Below are positions 38,983-48,003 of a stretch of DNA of 49,222 bases, in pieces. Under the pieces are notes generated by a model. That model saw only the letters and a list, made by a program, of their open reading frames with translations, searched no databases and was not told the DNA's origin. The stretch spans positions 1-49,222 of the IMG/VR virus record IMGVR_UViG_3300033183_000010; one strand, 5' to 3'. The first letter of the stretch is position 1; each line of letters opens with the position of its first letter. A program made the translations under genes and the position numbers. This stretch comes from a virus.

Positions 38983-40857
38983 ATGGACATCGTAACCATT
39001 GACTTTGAAACCTATTACGACAGGCAATATTCGTTGTCTGAGATGACGACTGAAGCCTATGTTCGTGACCCTCGCTTTGAGGTGATAGGTGTATGCGTCA
39101 AGGTGAACGACTATCCAACCGATTGGTATAGTGGCAGTGATGTGGGTAAGTTTCTTAACTCGTTAGACTATTCTGACAAGGCGATACTTGCCCACAACAC
39201 CGCATTTGATGGGGCTATCTTGTCATGGCACTACGGTATCAAGCCTAAGTTTTGGTTCGATACCCTGTCTATGGCAAGACCCTATCACAATGCCACTGTT
39301 GGGGGTTCACTGAAGGCACTCGCTTCTCACTACAAGCTAGGGCAGAAGGGTGACGAAGTATTCAACAACATGGGCAAGCACCGCAAGGACTTCACACCAG
39401 AAGAACTTGACAGGTATGCTTCTTACTGCGTCAACGATGTTGACCTGACCTATGAGTTATTCAAGAAGCTGAAGAAAGGCTTTCCAGTATCGGAGTTGAT
39501 GGTCATTGACCAAACGATACGGATGTATACCGAGCCGACTATACGCCTCGACACGGATGTGCTTGCACAGCACTTGCAGAAAGTTAAAGACGACAAGCAG
39601 AAGCTGATACAAGACCTAGCCCTCAAAGGTTTGAGTGAGGAGAAGGTTAAGAAAGCACTGATGTCTAATCAAATCTTTGCAAAGCTACTGCAAACGGTAG
39701 GTGTAGAACCGCCTATGAAGGTTAGTCTTAGAACAGGCAAGGAGACTTTCGCTTTTGCCAAGACTGACAAGGAGTTTACAGCACTGCTTGAACACCCTGA
39801 CCCTAGAGTTCAGAACTTAGTGGCGGCAAGGCTAGGCACTAAGTCTACCATCGAAGAAACACGCACAGAAAATTTGATGAAGGTTGCGGCTCGTGGTGCT
39901 TTGCCCATCATGCTTAATTACTATGGCGCACACACAGGAAGATTTTCTGGTGGAGACAAGCTGAACCTACAGAACCTACCACGCAACGGTGCTATACGCA
40001 CTGCGCTTACTGCGCCAGTCGGTGAGGTGATGATAGCTTGTGACTCATCACAGATTGAAGCGAGGATGGTTGCCTACATTGCAGGACAGGATGACTTGGT
40101 GCAAGCCTTCCGAGAAGGGCGAGATGTATATAGTGAGTTCGCCTCTGAGGTCTACGGACGCAAGGTCACTAAGGCTGACAAGATAGAACGCTTTGTTGGC
40201 AAGACATGTATCTTGGGACTTGGCTACGGAATGGGTGCGGCAAAGTTCCGCAATACTCTGGCACTTGGTCAAGGTGGTATCTCTGTTGATGTTGATGAGA
40301 ACGAAGCCGAGCGTATTGTAAGGCTGTATCGCCAGAAGAACCACAAGATTGTATCGCTATGGAACAGGTGCGGACACGCCCTTACAGGTATGGTGGCAGG
40401 TGGGAGTGGAAACATAACTGACCTACTGCCCTACGACAACGAGGGTATACTATTACCAAATGGTATGCGTATTAAATACCATGCACTGCGGCAAACACCA
40501 GATGGGTTTGAGTATATTAACGATGCCCGAACCTACCGTAAGTTAGCGCAACTGCGCGTGATGTCTGGTGGAGATGTGAAGGTTGACTGGACACGCATCT
40601 ACGGTGGCAAGGTAACAGAGAACATTGTTCAAGCCCTTGCTAGGATTGTAGTAGCCGAGCAGATGGCGGCAATCGGACAGTCATATCATGTAGCGTTTCA
40701 GGTGCATGACGAAGTAATCATCACGGCCCTGGAAACAGAGCAGACAATCGCACGAGAATTTGTTGAGAGACAAATGTCGAAGCCGCCTCGTTGGGCGCAG
40801 GACTTACCTGTTGCTTGCGAGTCTGGCGTGGGGTATAACTATGGTGATGCAAAGTAA
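38983..40857 (+). CDS. polA: Family A DNA polymerase with 3'-5' exonuclease
   Basis: 624 aa from ATG 38983. Exonuclease acidic residues: DFETY (Asp7, Glu9), NTAFD (Asp76), YCVND (Asp152). Polymerase motif A: ACDSSQIEARMVAYIAG (Asp353). Motif B/O-helix: RFVGKTCILGLGYGMG (Arg403, Lys407, Leu411, Tyr415). Motif C: FQVHDEVI (His575, Asp576, Glu577). There is no 5' nuclease domain. Leu411 aligns with E. coli Phe762. Likely the replicative enzyme, coded with helicase, nucleases and primase. Confidence 0.95.
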   Translation: MDIVTIDFETYYDRQYSLSEMTTEAYVRDPRFEVIGVCVKVNDYPTDWYSGSDVGKFLNSLDYSDKAILAHNTAFDGAILSWHYGIKPKFWFDTLSMARPYHNATVGGSLKALASHYKLGQKGDEVFNNMGKHRKDFTPEELDRYASYCVNDVDLTYELFKKLKKGFPVSELMVIDQTIRMYTEPTIRLDTDVLAQHLQKVKDDKQKLIQDLALKGLSEEKVKKALMSNQIFAKLLQTVGVEPPMKVSLRTGKETFAFAKTDKEFTALLEHPDPRVQNLVAARLGTKSTIEETRTENLMKVAARGALPIMLNYYGAHTGRFSGGDKLNLQNLPRNGAIRTALTAPVGEVMIACDSSQIEARMVAYIAGQDDLVQAFREGRDVYSEFASEVYGRKVTKADKIERFVGKTCILGLGYGMGAAKFRNTLALGQGGISVDVDENEAERIVRLYRQKNHKIVSLWNRCGHALTGMVAGGSGNITDLLPYDNEGILLPNGMRIKYHALRQTPDGFEYINDARTYRKLAQLRVMSGGDVKVDWTRIYGGKVTENIVQALARIVVAEQMAAIGQSYHVAFQVHDEVIITALETEQTIAREFVERQMSKPPRWAQDLPVACESGVGYNYGDAK

Positions 40858-40862
40858 ACCTT

Positions 40863-40892
40863 ACCGTGAGTGGCGAACACCGCCCTTACGGT
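40863..40892 (+). other. Intergenic RNA hairpin
   Basis: An 8-bp stem (ACCGTGAG/CTTACGGT with one G-U), one bulged T, then GGCG/CGCC and a 5-nt loop. There is no U tract. It may protect the polymerase mRNA end or separate its translation from the next gene. Confidence 0.5.
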
Positions 40893-40911
40893 GCTTACCT
40901 ATGGAGGTCAA

Positions 40912-41571
40912 ATGCAGTTAGCACATTCATTTTCAGCTATTAAGCTGTATGAGAATTGCCCGAAGCGTTACTACCATCAACGAGTAACGAATGAGGTGCA
41001 GGATACAGGTGGCGAAGCCAGTAAATATGGTGAGCGTATCCATGAGTTCTTGGAGCAGAGGCTAGTAAACAACACACCTCTACCAGTCGAGGCTGAGAAG
41101 TATGAGGTTATCTGCAAGACCGTAGAGAACATGGCTAGGGGTGGAGAGTTACACGCAGAGCGTCAACTGACCCTGACTGAGAACCTTACACCAACAAGTT
41201 GGCTTGCGGATGACGCATGGCTACGATCCATACTGGATGTCTTGATACTCAAGGGTGACACGGCAGTGGTTGTGGACTGGAAAACAGGCAAGCGAAGACC
41301 AGACTTTACACAGCTTGAGATGTTCGCTTTGCAAGTGTGGAAGCACTTCCCTGAGGTCGTGACTATCAAGACTTCATTCGTCTGGCTCAAAGACATGGCA
41401 ATGGATTTTGAGGAGTTTAGTCGAGAACAGTCCGACGAGATGTGGAGTAATTTGCTGTCTAGGATTAACCGTATCTACCAATCTGCGGAGCATGAAAACT
41501 GGCCTGCCAAACCAAGTGGGTTATGTCGGTTCTGTCCTGCAAAAGATATGTGTGATTACGCTCAAATCTAA
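40912..41571 (+). CDS. Cas4/RecB-like PD-(D/E)XK nuclease with Fe-S cysteines
   Basis: 219 aa from ATG 40912 (GGAGG 5-6 nt upstream). Nuclease core: SILDVLI (Asp109), VVVDWKTGK (Asp122, Lys124), then QLEMFAL. Four Cys at 16 (YENCPKRY) and 205, 208, 214 (GLCRFCPAKDMC) match a 4Fe-4S cluster as in Cas4/AddB-type exonucleases. It probably processes DNA ends in phage replication or recombination. Confidence 0.85.
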   Translation: MQLAHSFSAIKLYENCPKRYYHQRVTNEVQDTGGEASKYGERIHEFLEQRLVNNTPLPVEAEKYEVICKTVENMARGGELHAERQLTLTENLTPTSWLADDAWLRSILDVLILKGDTAVVVDWKTGKRRPDFTQLEMFALQVWKHFPEVVTIKTSFVWLKDMAMDFEEFSREQSDEMWSNLLSRINRIYQSAEHENWPAKPSGLCRFCPAKDMCDYAQI

Positions 41572-41592
41572 CTTGACAAGTGTGTAAATATA

Positions 41593-41895
41593 ATGTCAAA
41601 TACCCCAGAAGGTAAAATAAAACGCAAACTAGACATGATGTTAAAGCAAGAAGGTATCTGGTTCTTTAGCCCACAAGCAGGGCCATTCGGTAGAGCAGGT
41701 ATCCCAGACAGGATTGCGATTATAGGTGGGAGATTTATTGGTATTGAGTGCAAGGCTGACAAGACAAAGAAGCCTACAGCACTACAGGTAAAAGCAATGA
41801 AGGAGATAGAGATGGCAGGGGGCAAATGCTTTCTCGTATATGACGCTGACACCATTGATGAGGTGCGTCAGTTTATTCGGGAGTGGTTAGGATGA
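41593..41895 (+). CDS. VRR-NUC nuclease
   Basis: A 100-aa protein. GRAGIPDRIAIIGGRFIGIECKAD carries the VRR-NUC catalytic set (Asp39; Glu52-x-Lys54) with GIPD and Q-x-K-type following helix (ALQVKAMKEIE). Single-domain phage VRR-NUC proteins act as structure-specific DNA nucleases. It overlaps the helicase start by ATGA, which suggests a joint function. Confidence 0.9.
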   Translation: MSNTPEGKIKRKLDMMLKQEGIWFFSPQAGPFGRAGIPDRIAIIGGRFIGIECKADKTKKPTALQVKAMKEIEMAGGKCFLVYDADTIDEVRQFIREWLG

Positions 41896-43442
41896 TAGTT
41901 GTTGAACAAGCAAAGGCTTTAGCACTAAACCTTACACACCCAAACAAAGTATTGGATACAATACCGACTGCGAAGACCTTTAACTTTAAGGGTAAGGAGT
42001 TGGTTGTTACACCGCATCGTCTTGATGAGGTAAAGGTGTTGCGTAACTTGGGCATCCAAGCACCTGCGCCTATCCTGTATTATTACGATTGGGTTGGCCG
42101 CTTTACACCATACGAACACCAGAAGATGACTGCCGCTTTCCTGACAATGAACTCTAAGGCGTTAGTCTTGAATGAGATCGGCACAGGTAAAACACAGTCT
42201 GCTCTATGGGCGGCTGACTACCTGATGGAAGTGGGTGCAGTTAAGAAGTGTTTAATTGTGTCACCATTGTCTACGCTTGAGCGTGTATGGGGTGACGGTA
42301 TATTCATGGGCTTCCCACACAGGAAGGGTATAACTTTACACGGCACTGCTACCAAGCGTAAGAAGCTAATCAATACGGAAGCTGACTTTTATATCATCAA
42401 CCACGATGGCTTCCCTATCATTGCTGACGAAGCACAAGATAAATTCGATTTAGTTATCGTGGATGAGGCGGCTGTCTACCGCAACCCATCGACAAACCGT
42501 TTCAAAATCCTGAGGCGTTGGATGGGTCGTAACACCACAACACGTTTGTGGATGATGACAGGCACACCCACACCGAATGACCCGACAGACGCATGGGCTT
42601 TGGCAAAGCTAGTTGATAGCCCTTTCTGTACCAAGACATACACTGCTTTCAGAGAGCAAGTGATGATGAAGATTGGTCAATGGAAGTGGATACCAAGACC
42701 AGAGTCAGTGGAGACTGTCAAACATATACTGCAACCTGCGGTTCGATACACCAGAGATGAGTGTTTTGACCTGCCAGACACAGTATTCCAGACACGCAAA
42801 GTCGAACTGACGAAGGAACAAAAGGAACACTATCAGAAGATGTTGCGACATTTTGTCACAGAGATGGCAGAAGAAGGCACTATCACCGCTGTCAATGAGG
42901 CGGTCAAGTTACAGAAACTTGTTCAGATAGCATGTGGTGTGGCCTATGGGGATGATGGTCGCAACATAGAACTTGATTGCGCCCCAAGAGTAAACGCTGT
43001 GAAGGAGGTGATTGATGAAGTAGGAGGTAAAGTAATTGTATTCGTGCCACTAACAGGCACATTGCACATGTTGGAACGAGAGCTAAAGAAGAACTGGACT
43101 GTTGGTGTTGTGAATGGTGCGGTATCCGCGTCTAAACGCAACGAGATATTCCATAACTTCCAGAACGCTAAAGAGCCACATGTATTGGTTGCTCATCCTG
43201 CGACTATGGCTCATGGGCTAACTTTGACTGCCGCATCTACGGTTGTCTGGTATGGGCCAGTAACAAGCAACGAACAATATGTTCAAGCGAATGGTCGGAT
43301 TGAGCGAATTGGTAAGAAACATGTATCGAATGTCGTGCATATCGAAGGTACTGAAGTTGAGTATCGGATGTATGAACGGCTCAAGAACAAGCAGAAACTA
43401 CAAGGTTTGTTATTGGATTTGATACAACAAGAAACGAGGTGA
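41892..43442 (+). CDS. SF2 (SNF2/DEAD-like) helicase
   Basis: 516 aa from ATG 41892. Q-like YEHQ (74-77), Walker A GTGKT (97-101), DEAA box (191-194) in LVIVDEAA, motif III MMTGTP (221-226), a second RecA domain with KVIVFVPLTGTLHML, and motif VI QANGRIERIG. This is the phage SNF2-like SF2 group, often next to a VRR-NUC gene as here. Probable role in fork remodelling or recombination. Confidence 0.88.
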   Translation: MIVVEQAKALALNLTHPNKVLDTIPTAKTFNFKGKELVVTPHRLDEVKVLRNLGIQAPAPILYYYDWVGRFTPYEHQKMTAAFLTMNSKALVLNEIGTGKTQSALWAADYLMEVGAVKKCLIVSPLSTLERVWGDGIFMGFPHRKGITLHGTATKRKKLINTEADFYIINHDGFPIIADEAQDKFDLVIVDEAAVYRNPSTNRFKILRRWMGRNTTTRLWMMTGTPTPNDPTDAWALAKLVDSPFCTKTYTAFREQVMMKIGQWKWIPRPESVETVKHILQPAVRYTRDECFDLPDTVFQTRKVELTKEQKEHYQKMLRHFVTEMAEEGTITAVNEAVKLQKLVQIACGVAYGDDGRNIELDCAPRVNAVKEVIDEVGGKVIVFVPLTGTLHMLERELKKNWTVGVVNGAVSASKRNEIFHNFQNAKEPHVLVAHPATMAHGLTLTAASTVVWYGPVTSNEQYVQANGRIERIGKKHVSNVVHIEGTEVEYRMYERLKNKQKLQGLLLDLIQQETR

Positions 43443-43446
43443 CGAA

Positions 43447-43851
43447 ATGAGTCTAACTGTAGACCAAGTAATTGAAGCGTACCTCAAGTATCGCAATAAG
43501 AAGGAGGCTCTTGAAGCTGAGATCAAAGATCAGGTCAAAGACCTCAAGGATAAGATGGCGAAACTTGAAGCGTGGATTAAAGAGAAAGCTGATGCTGATG
43601 GCGTAACATCTTTTAAGACAGCCAATGGCACTGCGTTTCTCACAACCACTGACTACGCAAATGTAGCAGATTGGGATGCCGTTCTAAACTTTATCAAGGA
43701 GAACGAGGCATACGACATGCTAGAGAAACGAGTCAGTAAGACTGCTGTTCGGGGCTACATCGAACAAAATAAAGCAGTACCGTCGGGCGTGAATTACGGA
43801 ACACGCATTGATGTAAACGTCCGTAAACCTGTAACTAAAGTCGAAGACTAG
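43447..43851 (+). CDS. Hypothetical replication-region protein (coiled-coil)
   Basis: A 134-aa protein. The first 50 residues are a coiled coil (YRNKKEALEAEIKDQVKDLK). Then SFKTANGTAFLTTTDYANVADW and a KTAVRGYIEQNKAVPSGVNY segment recur in phage replication clusters. The family has no known function to me. It sits between helicase and candidate ssDNA-binding protein and ends in TAG. Confidence 0.6.
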   Translation: MSLTVDQVIEAYLKYRNKKEALEAEIKDQVKDLKDKMAKLEAWIKEKADADGVTSFKTANGTAFLTTTDYANVADWDAVLNFIKENEAYDMLEKRVSKTAVRGYIEQNKAVPSGVNYGTRIDVNVRKPVTKVED

Positions 43852-43860
43852 GAGATGACT

Positions 43861-44817
43861 ATGAGTGATTTAATCCCTACCAATATCCAAGTACCTGCAC
43901 ACTTGGCTAGTAAAGTTGGTAAACCGTCTGCGCTAGCGCAGTCATTGATGGGCGGCATGTCAAGCAATGCTGATAGCTACCCACGCATATCTATTAAAGG
44001 CGCACGTTTCCGCATTGTCGAAGATGGCAATGAGACTGTGCTTGACAGCAATGTGTTGGAGGCTGTCATCGTTGGGGCTAACCCACGACTATCAAAGACA
44101 TGGTATGCAAAAGCATGGACGCCTGATGCTGAACCGTCTGCACCGGACTGCTTCTCACTTGATGGCGTTAGCCCACATGTAGACAGCACTGACCCACAGA
44201 ATGACCTCTGTGCTAGCTGTCCGCAAAACGCATGGGGTTCTAAAGTGACACCGCAAGGGCAACAGATTAAAGCCTGTGCTGACCAGAAGCGTCTTGCTAT
44301 CGTAGCGGCTGATGACCCCGAAGGCGCAGTGTATCTACTACAAGTTACACCTGCCGCACTGAAAGGTCTCAACGCATACCAGAAGGAGTTGTCAGTAAGA
44401 GGCATCGCCCCTGAGATTGTGCGTACTAAAATCTCGTTTGACACCAACGCATCGTTCCCGAAATTACAGTTCTCTTTCGGTGGCTTCAATGATGAGGACA
44501 CACAGAACGCTGTCGATAAGTTGTTTGGGACTGACGAGGTGAAGGTCATCACAGGAGAAGTTGCTCTCACAAGCAAACCTGCGGAAGTACCGGCAATCGA
44601 AAAGCAAGCTGAGCCTGTTGCTCCTGCACCTGCACCAGAGCCTAAGGCAGAGGAACCTGCTCCAGTAAAAGGGTTCGGTGCTAAGAAAGCCGCTGATCCT
44701 GCCCCTGAGAAACCAAAGGTAGTCGAAGAACCTAAAGCCGCACCTGTGGCTAATGGGCAAGCCGATGACTTAGCGGCTGAGATTGCCGCATTGGTGGGGG
44801 ATGTAGCTGATGACTAA
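43861..44817 (+). CDS. Candidate ssDNA-binding protein with acidic tail
   Basis: 318 aa from ATG 43861 (GGAG 6 nt before it; ATG 43855 directly abuts that site). Residues about 20-200 form a beta-rich domain with CASCPQNAWGS and KACADQKR, a Cys cluster that may bind zinc. Residues about 240-300 are an Ala/Pro/Glu linker. The end is acidic (AAEIAALVGDVADD), like the protein-interaction tail of SSB. The ssDNA-binding role is inferred from layout and replication context. Confidence 0.55.
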   Translation: MSDLIPTNIQVPAHLASKVGKPSALAQSLMGGMSSNADSYPRISIKGARFRIVEDGNETVLDSNVLEAVIVGANPRLSKTWYAKAWTPDAEPSAPDCFSLDGVSPHVDSTDPQNDLCASCPQNAWGSKVTPQGQQIKACADQKRLAIVAADDPEGAVYLLQVTPAALKGLNAYQKELSVRGIAPEIVRTKISFDTNASFPKLQFSFGGFNDEDTQNAVDKLFGTDEVKVITGEVALTSKPAEVPAIEKQAEPVAPAPAPEPKAEEPAPVKGFGAKKAADPAPEKPKVVEEPKAAPVANGQADDLAAEIAALVGDVADD

Positions 44818-45094
44818 TGTGCCACCGCTAGACTTCACGAAAGTGGAAGCCCTGCGGAAACACATGCTACTGACGACAGGCAATATGGCTGAGTTGTTTG
44901 AAGTATCACGAATGACTTATTACGGATGGGTAAAGGGTAAGCCCATCCGTCAGAAGAACGATGACAAAGTTCGTGAGATACTACGGAAACTTCTTAGCCT
45001 AATGTCTGAGGGGTGGCCTCAACCAGAGGTCATAGCCCTTGAGCAGAAGTATCGTTTTCAAAGGCTTCTTGAGATTTTGGGCAAAGAAGAATAA
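44810..45094 (+). CDS. Small HTH protein
   Basis: A 94-aa protein with an HTH pattern, TTGNMAELFEVSRMTYYGWV, as in phage repressor-type HTH proteins, and a helical C-terminus. It overlaps the previous gene by 8 nt. It could regulate the operon or assist replication initiation. A hairpin follows its stop codon. Confidence 0.65.
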   Translation: MTNVPPLDFTKVEALRKHMLLTTGNMAELFEVSRMTYYGWVKGKPIRQKNDDKVREILRKLLSLMSEGWPQPEVIALEQKYRFQRLLEILGKEE

Positions 45095-45100
45095 GGTAAA

Positions 45101-45122
45101 GGGGAGGGGCGCAAGCCCCTTC
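45101..45122 (+). terminator. GCAA-loop hairpin before primase-helicase gene
   Basis: A 9-bp stem (GGGAGGGGC with GCCCCTTCC, one G-U) and GCAA loop, 6 nt after the HTH protein stop. No U tract; it may reduce readthrough into the primase gene. It is the same design as the early-region hairpins. Confidence 0.5.
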
Positions 45123-45144
45123 CGCAACTATGAAGGTGGCATAT

Positions 45145-48003
45145 ATGAACACGTTGGAGTTTCTTCAGCGAGTTCTACCGTCCGAAGGGTACTATGTAAC
45201 AACACTAATAAGCCCAGAAGGCAAAGTACAACAAGGCTTTTTCGATACGGTAGAGGAACTCGCTACAGCCTGTCTTAAACTAGACCAAGTACAGACAGAT
45301 AAGAATGTTTATTTCGCTGTTTCAGCATTTGCTAATAAAGGAAACAGGAAACAAGATAATGTAAGGGCTACTAAGCTAGTCGCCCTAGATGTGGATTGCG
45401 GAGCAGATAAACCATTCCCTACATGGAAGGATGGACTGACTGCGCTCGGTAAATTCATTGCAGAACTAAGGCTACCCAAACCAATGATTGTTAAGTCGGG
45501 CAATGGCTTGCATGTGTATTGGGTATTCAACGAAGAACTAGAACCCAAAGACTGGAAGCCGCTAGCTGAAGCTATGAAGCAAGCATGTGTGGCTAAAGGC
45601 TTTGAGGTTGACCCTGCTGTTCCTGCTGACAGCGCAAGAGTATTGCGTCCAGTTGGAACGCACAATCGTAAAGGCGGTGCAGAGGTACAAGTTATTGTGC
45701 AAGCTGATCCTGTAGATGTCTCTACTCTGAAGGATTGCTTAAGTTATTACTTCAAGGCGGCGCCAGCAGCAAGTATAGATCGCACTCGTGACAACACGTT
45801 GCTCGACAATCTAGCGGTGAAGCAAGAGTTCCCACCTGCCGTTGGCTCTGTAGTAGCGTCTAAGTGTAAGCAGATTGAGTGGGCGATAAACAACCAAGCC
45901 GATGTAGATGAGCCACTATGGTATGACCTTATAGGTGTAGCGGCACACTGCGTTGACCCTGAGACCACAGCTAAAGAATGGAGTAATCAGCATCCGTCGT
46001 ATGATGAAAAAGCTACCATACAGAAACTTGTTCATTGGAAAGAGTCCACTACTGGCCCGACGACATGTGCGAAGTTTGAAACAGACAGACCGAATGGATG
46101 TAGAGGCTGTAAGTTCAAAGGCAAAATCGGCTCACCTGCCAGACTTGGGGTGCAGTATCAAGAGGTGGCTCTTCCACAGGAGGCGTTAGATAAAGTAGCT
46201 AACTCCATACCTATGCCAAAGCCATTCAAGCGTACAGCAGATGGCATTAAAGTAACGATAGACGATACAGATATAGATGTATGCAAGTTCGATACATACC
46301 CAGTGGGTTATGGCTATGATGAGTCGTTAGGATATGAAACTGTCCGCTTCCACTGGAACAGACCACACATGGGATGGCAAGAGATTATGCTACGCCAAGC
46401 GTATCTTGCAGAGGGTAGCCGAGAGTTTGCAACGGCAATCGCAGACCAAGGTATTGTCCTTTATAACAAGCGGCAGACGGAGTATTTTCAACTTATGATG
46501 CGAACATATATGGAGGAACTAAGACAAATCCGTGCCATGACTAACCTCTACTCAACGATGGGATGGAAAGAAAAGAACACGGCATTTGTTTTAGGCGACA
46601 CACTTATTAGGCGTGACGCTAATGGGGCAGTGTCAGAGGAGCAAGTAAACCTATCATCAGGTATACAGAGACAAGGGGGAGAGTTGTACCAGACAAAGGG
46701 TACGCTCGAAACTTGGTCGGCACTAACAGGGATCATGGAAAAGGCAGACCTCAAGACGCATATGTTTGCGCTAGGGGTGGCGTTCTCTGCACCACTGTAT
46801 AACTTTACTGGACTCAAGGGTCTGACTATCTCACTCTACGGAGCCACTGGTGGGGGCAAAACACTCGCTCAGTATTGGGGTCAGTCCATATGGGGCAACC
46901 CAGACAAGCTACACTTTGCCGCTAAATACACACAGAACAGCTTGTTCACACGACTTGGCACATACGCTAACCTTCCGCTGACTATTGATGAAGTCACGAT
47001 GATGAACGACAAAGAGGTCGGTGACTTCTGCTATTGGGTATCGCAAGGCAGAGACAAGGCTCGATTGAACCGCAACGCTGAAGAACGAGACGCTAAGACA
47101 TGGGCTACACCTGTCATAGTATCTACCAACAAGTCTCTGCAAAGTAAGTTGATAGCCTCTGGCCTAGACACAGACGCACAGATGGCTCGTTTGCTAGAGA
47201 TTACTGTGCCGCAAAGCCCTATATTCACCAGAGATAGCACCGCAGGTAAGAAGATTTATGACGCTATCCACGCTAACTACGGTCATGCAGGGCGTGTTTT
47301 TATCAAGAACCTACTAGAGATGGGCGAAGAAGGCATTACTGCCGCTATTGCAGAAGCCTCAGAGAGTTTCCACAGAAAGTATAAAGCAAAGTTTAGCGGT
47401 GAAGAACGCTATTGGGAGCAGTCAATCATTCTTGCTGACCTAGCTATGAAGCTAGCTGACGATTGGAACCTCATCCAGTTTAAGTATCAAGACGCAACCG
47501 AGTGGGTACTGTCACAGATTGGTGCTATCCGCAGGACTGTCCAAGAAAACCAAGTCGATGCGTTTGATCTCATCGCTGAATACATGGCTGACAGTGCAGA
47601 TGCACAGGTTACTATCATGCACACAGCAGGGCAGAAGCCACAGCCAGATTACAGCCGTATGCCACGCGGTGACATTAGGGTTCGCCTTGATGTATTCCGT
47701 AAGTCTGCCGCTGACCCATTCGACAAAGGCACGATGATGATAGACCGCACTCACTTCCGCAAGTGGTTGTCTGTACGCGGAGCTGACTACAAGTCATTCA
47801 AAGAGGAACTTGCTGTGGAGCAAGCGATTGCTACACCGAAGTCAGAGAAAGCATCACTAGGTAAAGACACGCCAATTAAACTAGCGCAGTCCTATGTGAT
47901 TGGTTTTAACCTGACGCACCCACGCTTCCACAGTCTATTAGAAAACGCTGATGTAGCGGCTGATGACTTAGCCTATGGTCAATTACAGGTGGTCAAAGAG
48001 TAG
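45145..48003 (+). CDS. Primase-helicase: AEP-type primase plus DUF927 helicase domain
   Basis: 952 aa from ATG 45145 (AAGGTGG 6 nt upstream; ATG 45130 has no site). N-terminal AEP-like primase: ALDVDCG (Asp82, Asp84), KSGNGLHVYWVF (about 118-128), RVLRPVGTHNRK. Middle: a PriCT-type region (YDEKATIQKLVHWKES) and a Cys set ending CRGCKFKG. C-terminal DUF927 ATPase: Walker A GATGGGKT (about 566-573), Walker B LTIDEV (about 611-616). It would unwind and prime DNA for the polymerase. It ends at TAG 48001-48003, abutting the convergent gene. Confidence 0.85.
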   Translation: MNTLEFLQRVLPSEGYYVTTLISPEGKVQQGFFDTVEELATACLKLDQVQTDKNVYFAVSAFANKGNRKQDNVRATKLVALDVDCGADKPFPTWKDGLTALGKFIAELRLPKPMIVKSGNGLHVYWVFNEELEPKDWKPLAEAMKQACVAKGFEVDPAVPADSARVLRPVGTHNRKGGAEVQVIVQADPVDVSTLKDCLSYYFKAAPAASIDRTRDNTLLDNLAVKQEFPPAVGSVVASKCKQIEWAINNQADVDEPLWYDLIGVAAHCVDPETTAKEWSNQHPSYDEKATIQKLVHWKESTTGPTTCAKFETDRPNGCRGCKFKGKIGSPARLGVQYQEVALPQEALDKVANSIPMPKPFKRTADGIKVTIDDTDIDVCKFDTYPVGYGYDESLGYETVRFHWNRPHMGWQEIMLRQAYLAEGSREFATAIADQGIVLYNKRQTEYFQLMMRTYMEELRQIRAMTNLYSTMGWKEKNTAFVLGDTLIRRDANGAVSEEQVNLSSGIQRQGGELYQTKGTLETWSALTGIMEKADLKTHMFALGVAFSAPLYNFTGLKGLTISLYGATGGGKTLAQYWGQSIWGNPDKLHFAAKYTQNSLFTRLGTYANLPLTIDEVTMMNDKEVGDFCYWVSQGRDKARLNRNAEERDAKTWATPVIVSTNKSLQSKLIASGLDTDAQMARLLEITVPQSPIFTRDSTAGKKIYDAIHANYGHAGRVFIKNLLEMGEEGITAAIAEASESFHRKYKAKFSGEERYWEQSIILADLAMKLADDWNLIQFKYQDATEWVLSQIGAIRRTVQENQVDAFDLIAEYMADSADAQVTIMHTAGQKPQPDYSRMPRGDIRVRLDVFRKSAADPFDKGTMMIDRTHFRKWLSVRGADYKSFKEELAVEQAIATPKSEKASLGKDTPIKLAQSYVIGFNLTHPRFHSLLENADVAADDLAYGQLQVVKE

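Noticed and set aside
41589-41594. Perfect TATAAT next to TTGACA before the VRR-NUC gene
   Set aside because: The spacing from TTGACA to TATAAT is only 10 nt, too short for a sigma-70 promoter, and the -10 overlaps the start codon.
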